From: JAJPKK01 sp963844635
GTDB taxonomy: Bacteria > Pseudomonadota > Alphaproteobacteria > Rhizobiales > Xanthobacteraceae
Assembly: GCA_963844635.1 (NCBI GenBank)
Contig: CAWJPD010000001.1
Span: 425,928 to 489,927 of the forward strand
Direction: 5' to 3'
DNA length: 64,000 bases
Positions within the stretch are counted from its first letter, which is position 1. Each line of letters starts with the position of its first letter. The notes under the pieces were generated by a model that saw only the letters and a list, made by a program, of their open reading frames with translations, was not told the DNA's origin and searched no databases. This document shows positions 29,580 through 38,574 of the stretch, one piece after another. A program made the translations under genes and the position numbers.

Positions 29580-29917
29580 CATCAACCCGCGCGTGACCGA
29601 GGCCAAGACGGTCGAGTTCGCAGACTACGTTGCAGTCGAGGGGAACGCGGAGGCCTCGCCGAACATTTTTCGTAGCGGCGGCGTAAGTGATTTGGCGAAG
29701 CGTGGGCAAAAGGCACGGCTTCTCCTTCGGGTTGGCGCGCAGTGGATCGCGAATGCGGCTAACGCCGCGCGGAGGTTTTGCACTCCTGCACCCCCCAGGA
29801 TATTTGACCAAGATGATTTGAGTGGTAGGACTTCGAGGGGGAGGGGGAGGGGAAGCCGATGACCGTCAAAGTGATAGGGGCCGCGGAGTCGGTAAGGCCC
29901 GCCACTCCTTTCTCGCG
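29580..29917. other. Convergent gap in element 1
   Basis: 338 bp between the rightward operon and the leftward cargo genes. A G-rich run occurs near 29838-29856. No gene or clear terminator supported. Confidence 0.4.
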
Positions 29918-30947
29918 TCACGCTGGCCAGTACGTCTTGCGCAGTGGAATGAGCGCTTTGGTCTGAGGATCAGCTTTTTCGTAATACTCGATTAGAAGTT
30001 CGACCAGCCCGTCGGCATCAACAAGCGTCAACGGAATCCGCGAGCGTTCGGCTTCGTATTTAGCCTCGGTGCTAAGACCGCCGGTGCTGACGAAAACGGA
30101 ACGGTCATTGACGTGATCGCGCCCGCCGATGAATTTAAGAACCTCTGGCGCGCCCATTTGGCCTTTGCGATGCTTCACCTCGACAAAGATACGTGGGTGC
30201 TCAAGCTGAAGCGCATCTGGCGACGCGATTATATCCTTGCCGCGATCGCCGCCGCCTTCAGGTGCGATTTTGGTCTTGTATCCCATTGCGCGCAGAATGC
30301 CGGCAACAAGGTCTTGGCATGGGGGGGGTCTGCCAGGTGAGTTTGATCACCTTGTCCTTTTTATCAATTCGCGCGAATTCTCAAGCGCATTGTCCAGTGG
30401 GTCTTCGACCTCCGTCTCGGCAATGGGAACCACTTCGGGGGGCTGCATGGCCGCCGGCGGCTCCTTTATCAATTTCCAGAGTTCCGCCTCCTCCTTCTCC
30501 GATGGTCGAAAAATTGTGAGTGTCGACCCGAAGGAATTTCGCGCCGCCTGCGAGAGCTTGTCACGTTCAACTTGGTGCTGCCATTTCACAGCTCTGGTGT
30601 AGTTGAGATAGTCGGCAGTCGCGGCAGTCACATCCGGATTATTTTGAACGTCGCCGATGATGGTGCCGACATAGTAGATGCGGCGCGGTAAGTCGTACGT
30701 CGCCACAACATCGCCGGCGGTCATTTCGTGGAAAAACCTGTAGAGCTGACGCCCGGAGTTAATGACCTGCTGCGGGTGATCGTCGGGAGAGGTCTTCCGA
30801 ACCGCCTGGGTAATAGTCACCAGGCGTGGTTGCGCCCGTTAGGTATTCGCCCACATCACCCCAACCAATTCCTACAACACTTTTTTCCAGAAGCTCGGCC
30901 GCGTGCCGGCCTGCAGGATTGCGAACCATCCACATCATGGAAGACAC
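29918..30947 (-). CDS. Mrr-type restriction endonuclease with N-terminal EVE/winged sensor-like domain, frame-disrupted
   Basis: Pieces in three frames assemble into about 343 residues. The N-terminus (MMWMVRNPAGRHAAELLEK, VVGIGWGDVGEY, then YRFFHEMTAGDVVATYD and RRIYYVGTIIGDV) matches the small sensor domain found before Mrr nucleases. The C-terminus is the Mrr_cat nuclease: MGYKTKIAPEGGGDRGKDII and IFVEVKHRKGQMGAPEVLKF with the D ... E-V-K catalytic pattern. Frame slips lie near 30790, 30349 and 30320. The last two compensate, and one restores DKVIKLTW. Such enzymes cut modified foreign DNA. First gene of a leftward cargo block. Confidence 0.78.
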
Positions 30948-31111
30948 TACCCCCGTTCCTGAGGTCTTGGGTTACTCCGATCATTGAACGGCTGCAATCT
31001 GCATCAGGGATGGAAGCCCGGAAGGCGGACGCCTGCAGCTCCGCGCGGAGCACGACCAGCCCGGCCCGCGCCGGCTGGCGAGGGGGAGACAGTCAACACC
31101 ATTGTGCCCTG

Positions 31112-32387
31112 CTATTGCGAGCGGGCATCGCGGCGAGGTTTAACGCCTGCGGGACGAAACTTCTTTTCTTGATCGAGGTGATACTTGTGAAACTCGTCAC
31201 TATCTACGTCCTTCTCGCGTCCGCCAAAGTCATCGCTGATGCCTCGTCGCTTAGGACCAAATAGACGGGCATACTCGCCTTTAAACGCGTAGAGCGTTCG
31301 TGCTTCGGTCTGGTCTACGTGGCGCTTATAGTTTTTCTGCCAGGGGCGGCGCCCATACTCGTCGAAAGAGGTCGCTCGGCCGTCGTCGTATCCAATGATG
31401 ATTTCGCCACCGAGATGCAGTCCCCGAGGGTCGGGCATCAGCAGGTATCGATCATCAAGCTTGCGCCAGTGCGTGCTCGGGATTTTTTTCTCCGGGTAAA
31501 GCCATTCCTCCTTCGCTGCGGCGATGTAGCGTGCAGCGCGCCGCTTGATGATAAAGTTGATCTGGTTGATTTCGGTCTCGTCCAGCTCGCGGCCTCTTTG
31601 AATTGCGGTGAATTTGAACATCGCCGGCCTAAAGAGTTCGGGATTGGGGCGCGCTTTGGTCGCATTTCCGTACGGATTCCGTGCCCACGAAAGGTTCGTC
31701 ATCACTAAAAGGCGGGTTGGGCTAACGGGAATAGCGTGTGGGTTCCATTCATGCGAAAATCTGGATCAGTGTACGTTCTCGCATGTTGGCTTTCGGGGAA
31801 AGACCTCCCGATTGTAGACGGTCACCGGGTGATCGGAGATAACGAACCTTGTTTCGGTGTTGTTTGCATCAACAAGTGCCCAAACACCTTCCGTCCATAT
31901 AGCACAATGCATATTCTGTAGTCGCTGCATCTGCATCAGCAAATTGTTCTTGTCGGTCACGTCGATCAGGGCGGACAGGTATTTTAAGCCCTTAGGGGTA
32001 CGAAATTTCTGGATGCTCATGTAATTGAGAAGCGCGTTGAACAGCTTGCTCGGAGAGACGTTGTTTCGAAGACTCGCCATCTCCGAACTTTTTATAGTTG
32101 GCGAAGAATTCGACTGCTGCTCGCCCTTCGGTGTCCACCTTCCCGAAGAAAAACTGTTCAATCTCGGTTGACTCGAAGCTGCCGAACTTAATGGTGTAGA
32201 GATCGGTTTCCTTAAAGCATGACACGGTTCCCCAGCGGTGGAGGGGGGTTTTCGTCCTGATGATACCTTTGGGGTCGCGAAACTGTTCGGGGGTCAGGTC
32301 GAGATATCGGAATTTACGCTCCCCGGTCATCGGCAGGAATCGCTCCTGATACCAACATGGCACATAGTGGTTTTCTTTGTAGGTCAT
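31112..32387 (-). pseudogene. DUF4238-family protein, several frame changes
   Basis: Segments in order: NHYVPCWYQERFLP and FRYLDLTPEQF (from 32387), then RFVISDHPVTVYNREVFP (to 31766), then TNLSWARNPYG and INQINFIIKRRAARYIAAA (to 31112). Together they cover a whole DUF4238 protein of about 425 residues. Frame slips lie near 32100, 31768 and 31715. The in-frame TGA at 31766 disappears if one T is removed, giving DPDFRMNGTHTLFP. DUF4238 proteins are frequent in defence islands but their activity is not established. Either a decayed gene or one damaged by sequence errors; the latter fits the compensating slips. Confidence 0.65.
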
Positions 32388-32414
32388 GGCAGGGAGATCG
32401 GCTGTAAACCGGCA

Positions 32415-32606
32415 TCAAATCGAAATCTTCTCCACCTCGTTCAGGGTCACCTCGTCGCTCCGACGAACGTAGAGCTGCGTGGTGCGCGTCGAGGCGTGGT
32501 TCGCCATTGCAGCGGCGTTTTCGAGGGTGCCGCCGTTCTTGAGGTAAGCCGTGATGCCATCGCCCGGATAATGTGATTTACCAATGAGAGGGACGCGCTG
32601 GTTCAT
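32415..32606 (-). pseudogene. C-terminal remnant of a tyrosine recombinase
   Basis: 63 residues: GITAYLKNGGTLENAAAMANHASTRTTQLYVRR is the end of a phage-type integrase catalytic domain, with the Tyr nucleophile in QLYVRR. The rest of the recombinase is missing. It lies between two cargo genes, so a second integration event or a scar of an earlier module is likely. Confidence 0.78.
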
Positions 32607-33587
32607 TTTTTTCTGACCTTACCTGAAAGGTCGCTGAGACTAACAAACTGAACGCCGTAAGTTGCTGTGAGCCATTCGCGGTTGTCGGGGTCAAGAATAG
32701 AGGCACTCCCTGCCGTCTTACCCTCATCCCCGGTGCAAAAAAAACCTTTTCCATATGCGATGTGAGCGGCAATCGAATCTCCGTCGGCCCACTCACCGAC
32801 AGCCTTTTGAATTTCTCTGATGCTCCTGATCGTCCTGTGCATGACTCAGTACCGAGAACACGTCCTCGGTCGGATATGATGCGTGCCTTAATGCGCTCAC
32901 CAATTGCTTTGATTTTGGCATTTCCGACACCGCGGGCTTCAATAGCGCGAGCGATCTCATGAAAACGATCTCGCCTATGTTGCTGCTCTTCGTCCGTTCC
33001 TTCGGTAGCAAACTGGTCAGATGATAGAAGCTCCGGGGGGCGCGGCATACCGAACCGACCGGCCCACAAGAACCGGAGACCTAGTGATGTAGCTGCGGCA
33101 ATCCAACGAGCTACGATTGGATGGAGTCCGGGATGCAAGCTGTGATCCGGTTGCGCCCTGGATCTGTATTTGATCCACCCGTCCGGGCAGTTCAGTCGCG
33201 GTCCTATGTAATTTTTGGTCGGACGTTTGAAAAGTAAATTCCTCGCTGAGCGTTTTCTATCCCCTCAAGCGTGATGAGGGTCTCACTGAGATAACCGCGA
33301 ATACGGCCGTCCTTAAGTGCTTTATGAATTACCCCTAGCTCGGCCGCCGAAGCGTCTCGTCTAGAGCGGCTTGGATCAACGGCCTGCCGGTACGTATTGC
33401 TATCGAACGTCACTCGCAAAGGCACCCGGACCAAGTGCTTTACTTTGGCGATCATGCTACGCATGGCCGGCGTGTCTGGGACGCAAGCCACGCGCCCAAT
33501 CTTGTTAAGCCCGAGGCCGATAAGCGTCTCCCGCTGGCTGTGGTGGCGGCGTATCGGGCTACCGATCTGCTGAATCCTGATCATCAT
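32603..33587 (-). CDS. L30-like domain fused in frame to a PIN-like nuclease, two frame changes downstream
   Basis: Residues 1-55 read as a whole ribosomal protein L30 (uL30): IRIQQIGSPIRRHHSQRET, LIGLGLNKIGR, DTPAMRSMIAKVKHLVRV. The same frame then continues without a stop into a PIN-like domain beginning LRVTFDSNTYRQAVDP, with later SETLITLEGIE. After a slip near 33213 it continues through GMPRPPELLSSDQFATEGTD and IEARGVGNAKIKAIGERIK, and after another near 32850 ends with GDSIAAHIAYGKGFFCTGDE and ILDPDNREWLTATYGV. Acidic residues are placed as in PIN ribonucleases. No other ribosomal genes are near. The role is unknown; a ribosome- or tRNA-targeted nuclease is a hypothesis. Confidence 0.68.
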
Positions 33588-33709
33588 TGTCGAGCGCGCT
33601 GCTCGTCCCTACTCAGTATGTGATAAAGGACATTATCATACATAAAGGAACAAAGGAAGAACAACATTCGGGGCGGTTCAACGCCCGACCGGAAGGGCGG
33701 CTACTGCGC

Positions 33710-35493
33710 TTACGTCTGCCAATTGCGCTGATCGGTCAGGTCAATATCCGGGATGCTGAGCGCGCCAAGGCCGGTCGACACCGTTCCGCCGCCCCGGTAA
33801 GTGTGAGTGATGGTGTTCGCGGCAACGTCATACGTCACCGACGGGGGGAACAAGTCAGCTACCTTTTCGGGGCTTTTGGCCTGCAATGCGGGAAGCTTTT
33901 GCAGCTCCTTGTAGACCGCATCTTTCAGAATGACGTGCGCCGTCCGCTTACAGACCTGTGGATGCCCGGCGTAAGGACCGATGGTTGCCACCAGGACGCG
34001 CGAGATCGCCGGATACCAGCCATCCATGTTGTGCCGCAGCTTGTCGATAAGCTGCATCGCCAACTGCTGCTGCAAGGGGTTCATGCCGACCGGTTCCGAT
34101 TTGTGCTGGGGATAGATGTCGAGAAAGACGCTGATCGCGTGTACCCATGCGTCATCGTCTACCCCGACAAAGGTGTTCGCAACGCAAGCCAGGCTTTCGT
34201 AAACGATGCTCGCAATCGTATCGACCAAATCCCGCCGAAACGCAGTTGGGTCGGTGATGAACAGCGACCGCTTGCGTTCCGACTGAAGGCTCGACAATCC
34301 GTCCAGCAGCAATTTGTACAGCCGCTGGATACCAAAATGCAGCGTTACAGCATATTCCACTGGCAGCGGCTTCGGCCGGGTGAAATTCCATTGATGGCAG
34401 AGACTTTCATAGGCCATACGAACGCGGTGCATGTAGCTGTTGGGCCAGTAGTCACCGCTCTTGATCGCGGTTTCGAGCATCATCCTGCACGCACTGTTAA
34501 GCCGCGCGACGAAATCCTTCCGAAAATCCTTTCGGCATATTGAAGGTGAGGCGCTCTAGCGGATCATACTGCGAAAGGATGAACCACGCCCCGAAAAGGC
34601 TGTTCGATAGCACCGGCACAGAACCGAAGCCCGTGTAGCCGATTTCTTTGGCGATCATGCTGTCGGCGCTGAGAATTCCCTGTCGAGCGATTTCCTGAAC
34701 GAATGGCTCGGCCTGATCGACGTGCAGGTCCTTATCCGCGAGCATCTTCAAGGTCGAAGCGGTGAGCCAAGGACATTTCCTGACGAGCACCGAGCAAAAC
34801 TCTGGATCTGCCAGGATGTGCAGGAATTTCCCAGCGCGCGGAAGCTTCCCCGAGCTGTCGGCGATGCGCGAATAGGTAAAACGCACTGATCGGCGGTCGG
34901 CCGGTGATTTGTGCCGGCGCGCCGACCGCACGTAACCGCTCGAACTCGACGGTGGCACCGTGCATTTCAGCTTCACGGAATGCCGATGCATAGCGGATTA
35001 GTCGCTCCAGGTTACGCCAGTCGTGCAGCAGGTCATTGGCGAGGCTGACCCGGTCGTCGTCATTCGCCGCCGACAATACGTTGGATGCGGCGCGGACGAA
35101 CGGCATCAGATTGAACGAATGAAGGCGCGCGGGCTTCAGCGAGACGACGGCAACGACGGCGTAGGCTCCACCGATAAAAAGGCCACCGATCAGCTCCCAA
35201 GTGACGGGATATTCGAAAAAGCCGCTGTGAGAGAACGGCAGATTCGGAAGCAACAGTGCCACGACCGAGCAAAGTGCACCGAGAAAGACCGCCCAAGCGA
35301 GATGCGAAATTCGCAAGCCGTATGCCCGCAGGCGGAATAGGTAGATCGGCTTGAATAGCTGCTGAACGGCCAGCGTGAAGGCAAGCGCCGCGATAGCGTC
35401 GCCAACGGTAAAATATGTGGGCGTGGGCAGCGCCGGGTTGTAGGCACACAGCCCCCAAAAGCTGAGGCCGAAACATGGGTAGAGTTGTTGCAT
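33710..35493 (-). CDS. Large membrane protein of unknown function, two frame changes
   Basis: From Met at 35493 the N-terminus has about four hydrophobic segments (YFTVGDAIAALAFTLAVQQLF, LAWAVFLGALCSVVALLL, ELIGGLFIGGAYAVVAVV). A soluble part follows: DDRVSLANDLLHDWRNLERL, then after a slip near 34880 KFLHILADPEFCSVLVRKCPW and GSVPVLSNSLFGAWFILSQY, then after a slip near 34495 SYMHRVRMAYESLCHQWNF to the end. Corrected length is about 594 residues. A membrane anchor with a large cytoplasmic domain beside nuclease genes resembles membrane effectors of immune systems, but no family is recognised. Confidence 0.6.
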
Positions 35494-36414
35494 GTCAATC
35501 CCGGACGACCTTGCGGAGCTGGCGCACTTGGGCGTCAACGCTCTGGCCGTCCTTGCTAACCCGTGCCCCGCCCGTAAATCATGGGTGATTCTGCACAGGA
35601 TTTATAAACCGGAAAAGCCCAAAGAGATCAATGACCTAGTTTTGGTGCATAATTCTTGATTTCTGCACGGCGGAGATTCCTCCGGGCGCGCTCCGCGCAA
35701 GATGTTGCGCTGCATGAGTCTCAAACTGGCCCACTGCTTCCGTGAGCAGGCTGATACAACTGGTCTGCAAGCTTTGGCGATAGCGGACCGAGACCCACTC
35801 CGGCGAGACCGCTGGCAACAAAAGCGGGCGCCGGTCGCTGTATGCTTGCGCAGTGCGGTGGCAGGGGCGATCATCAATGAGGTGGCGGAGGCGACCAAGC
35901 GGCTGGCGCACGTGATTTTGGGTGGGGACAATCTTGTCGAAATTTCGACAAGATTGCCGGGGTGTTTGAACCCCAACGGTCCTTGGATGTCTCCCGAAGG
36001 ACTATCGCGATTGCGCCATTCATGCTGCCGGCAGCGTGGCCAAAGACGCGCGCGACCAAAGCGTGCGGGCGTTGTGCGACCGAGCGGCGCGGGAGGGGAA
36101 CTGCTGGCGTCCCTTCGACCAGACCCACCCCAACTCTCTTTAGGTCGGGAACCCGAATCATCTACCAGTCAGTCCAGCCCCCAAGGACCGGGGATCGGCG
36201 CCTGACCGGCAGAAAATCCTTCGAAATCCGCCTCGCCCATGCGTTCGCCGGATCGACCCGCTACCGGACAGCGGCGATCTGCGAAGGCGCCTCAGCGCCT
36301 TCTCTGGCGCGGTGGGATGTGCTTTCCGTGGACACCCTGCGGACTTGCCAAACAGCAGTTCAAAGCCATCGGGTGTCTGCAATCGTCATAGGCTATTGAA
36401 ATTTCGGATTGATT
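35494..36414. other. Right-end non-coding region of element 1
   Basis: About 920 bp to the tRNA. An open stretch near 35990-36140 (AAGSVAKDARDQSVRALCDRA) looks faintly coding on the plus strand but has no good start or recognisable family. Otherwise nothing supportable; probably decayed sequence. Confidence 0.4.
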
Positions 36415-36460
36415 TGGCGCGCTCGGAGAAATTCGAACTCCCGACCCTCAGATTCGAAGT
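36415..36460 (-). repeat. Attachment-site copy inside intact tRNA-Arg, right end of element 1
   Basis: Near-identical partner of 18501-18546 (44 of 46 bases). It is the tRNA 3' part that remained or was restored on integration. Confidence 0.9.
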
Positions 36461-36491
36461 CTGATGCTCTATCCAGCTGAGCTACGAGCGC
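36415..36491 (-). tRNA. tRNA-Arg(TCG)
   Basis: 77 bases including an encoded CCA. Acceptor GCGCTCG/CGAGCGC, D-arm GCTC-AGCTGGATA-GAGC, anticodon stem-loop TCAGA-CTTCGAA-TCTGA with anticodon TCG, T-arm GGGAG-TTCGAAT-TTCTC. Position 61 is T where C is expected, giving a G53-T61 wobble. The lower-coordinate 46 bases are duplicated at 18501-18546, marking the integration site of element 1. Confidence 0.95.
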
Positions 36492-36825
36492 GGCGCGCCG
36501 TCCCTCGCGAGCGGCAAACAGGCGGCTTCCACGGCGTGACGGCGGACCTCCGTCCTATATTGCATTTCGCCGTTTGTTGCCAGTTTGATCTGCCGGCTGA
36601 CCTTTGCCGATGGGCCGGACGGTCATCCGATGCGATCCGCCGAGCTTGGCCTATGGCACCCCTGACGGGCTCATCGCCATGGCTCATCAGACCGTGGCCC
36701 GCGACCATATTTTTGTTCCAGGGGTGCGCCACACGACGGTGGAAGCGATATCCCTGCGGCCGTCCGCCAACTGGAATAAGGCCGCCATTCTCGCTACAAC
36801 GGCGCCGCCCGTGCAGGAGTGCCCC
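36492..36825. other. tRNA-Arg to hemB intergenic region
   Basis: 334 bp. The hemB frame is open upstream to 36604 but without similarity; no other gene seen. Confidence 0.4.
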
Positions 36826-37894
36826 ATGGCCATCAAGTTCGGCCGTCCGATCGAAGCAAGAGTGCGTTTTTCGCCGGAGGCGGCTCAGGACGGCGGCAGC
36901 GCGCGGCTCGACCTCACGATAAGGCCGCGCCGCAATCGCAAGGCCGAATGGGTGCGCCGCATGGTCCGCGAGCACGTGCTCACGGCTGACGACCTGATTT
37001 GGCCGGTCTTCCTCGTTGACGGCGAGCGGGTGCGGGTCCCGGTCGCTTCAATGCCGGGAAGTCGAGCGTCTAAGCGTTGACGAAGCGGTGCGGGAAGCCG
37101 CACGGGCCGCCGCCTTGCGAATCCCCTGTGTTGCGCTGTTTCCCCATACCGATCCGGCGCTGCGCGACGAGAATGGGACGGAGGCGCTCAACCCGAACAA
37201 CCTCGTTTGCCGCGCCATCCGCGCCATCAAACAGGAGGTACCCGAGCTTGGCGTGCTGTGCGATGTCGCGCTTGATCCCTATACCAGCCACGGCCATGAC
37301 GGCTTGCTGCGCAATGGTGAAATCCTGAACGACGAGACGGTCGAGGTGCTCGTCAAACAGGCGGCGATCGAGGCCGAGGCGGGATGCGATATCGTCGCCC
37401 CTTCGGACATGATGGACGGACGGGTTGGCGCGATCCGCCGCGCGCTCGACGCGCAGGGCCGCATCGACGTCTTGATCATGGCGTATGCCGCAAAGTACGC
37501 TTCTGCATTTTACGGGCCGTTCCGCGATGCGGTCGGCTCCTCGGGCACGCTCAGCGGCGACAAACGAACTTACCAGATGGACCCCGGCAATACCGATGAG
37601 GCGTTGCGCGAAGTCGAAATGGATATCGCCGAAGGCGCCGACCTCATCATGGTCAAGCCGGGCATGCCCTATCTCGACGTACTGCGGCTGGTGAAGGATG
37701 CCTTTGCGATGCCGACCTTCGCCTATCAGGTGTCCGGCGAATACGCGATGATCATGGCCGCCGCGGGCCACGGCTGGCTCGACGCGGAGAAGGCCATTAT
37801 GGAAAGTCTTATTGCATTCAAGCGTGCTGGAGCCGATGGGGTATTGACGTACTTCGCCCCCAGAATTGCCGAGCGGCTGCTGCGGGGCAGCTGA
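36826..37894 (+). CDS. hemB: Delta-aminolevulinic acid dehydratase, one frame change
   Basis: ATG 36826 opens MAIKFGRPIEARVRF, and the frame runs to VPVASMPG, where an extra base near 37063 would end the protein early. In the other frame VERLSVDEAVREAARAAALR continues through the active-site lysine segments MAYAAKYASAFYGPFRDAV and LIMVKPGMPYLDVLR to 37894. Removing one base gives 355 residues, the family length. HemB joins two 5-aminolevulinate molecules into porphobilinogen for haem and cobalamin. As the gene is expected to be essential, the frame change is almost certainly a sequence error. Confidence 0.93.
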
Positions 37895-37977
37895 TTCCCC
37901 TGTTTCCCTCACCGCCGAGTGAGCGTAAAACCCTCTCTTTGGACTTGCGGCCTTTCCGGCCGCGGAGTTGTTTATTG

Positions 37978-38538
37978 ATGCCAAGACGCGGCCTTGACCA
38001 TGAACGGGCCTCGCCCCAGGCGCGGGCGATGGTTGTCTGCTTCAGCTTGGCGCTTGTCGTGATGGCTGGCTGGTTCGTGATGACGGTGTTGTTTGCCCGC
38101 GACGCTCCGCCGCCGGCGGAAGACCCGGGTGCCATTCCGCCGATCGCGACACGGGCGCCGCCGCGGGTGGAAGATACCGCACCCGCCGTTTCATCTCAGC
38201 TCGCGACGGTCGGCTTGCCGTTACAATCTTCGGCCTCGCCTTGGCCCGACGGGCGCCCGGCCGCCTCCTCGGGTCGAGTAGCCTCCTCCGGCCCTTCAGT
38301 CCCGGCAGCTCCTGTCGGGGCCGGATATGCTACGTCCTCCGTCGCGCCCGACGCTGCCGCACGCGGTGAGGAGCGTGCAGTGGATACCGGCTTCGATCCG
38401 GGCGAGGCGATTCCGCTGCCGCAGCCAAGGCCGCGCCGTATCTCGGTCCCGGTGCCCCGGCCGCGGCCGCGGGTCGAGGATCGGGCTGAAGCCGAACCAC
38501 AACAGCGAACCCTGATCGACGTGCTGCTTGGCCGATGA
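37978..38538 (+). CDS. Proline-rich membrane-anchored protein of unknown function
   Basis: 186 residues from ATG 37978. A short basic N-terminus is followed by one membrane helix (MVVCFSLALVVMAGWFVMTVLF, about residues 18-39), then a long Ala/Pro/Ser-rich, low-complexity exterior region with PVPRPRPR repeats, ending in RTLIDVLLGR. The conserved-looking last ten residues may be an interaction motif. Such proteins probably span the periplasm or anchor to the wall; no catalytic domain is present. It lies 83 bp downstream of hemB on the same strand. Confidence 0.7.
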   Translation: MPRRGLDHERASPQARAMVVCFSLALVVMAGWFVMTVLFARDAPPPAEDPGAIPPIATRAPPRVEDTAPAVSSQLATVGLPLQSSASPWPDGRPAASSGRVASSGPSVPAAPVGAGYATSSVAPDAAARGEERAVDTGFDPGEAIPLPQPRPRRISVPVPRPRPRVEDRAEAEPQQRTLIDVLLGR

Positions 38539-38574
38539 CGCTTTGGTGCGCGGCCCGAAAACCTGCTTTCCGGG

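Noticed and set aside
31766..31768. In-frame TGA in the DUF4238 gene as possible stop recoding
   Set aside because: Removing one T restores a better family match in another frame; paired slips nearby indicate sequence error.
33400..33587. Housekeeping rpmD gene
   Set aside because: No ribosomal protein genes flank it, it is on a mobile element, and it has no stop before the nuclease domain.
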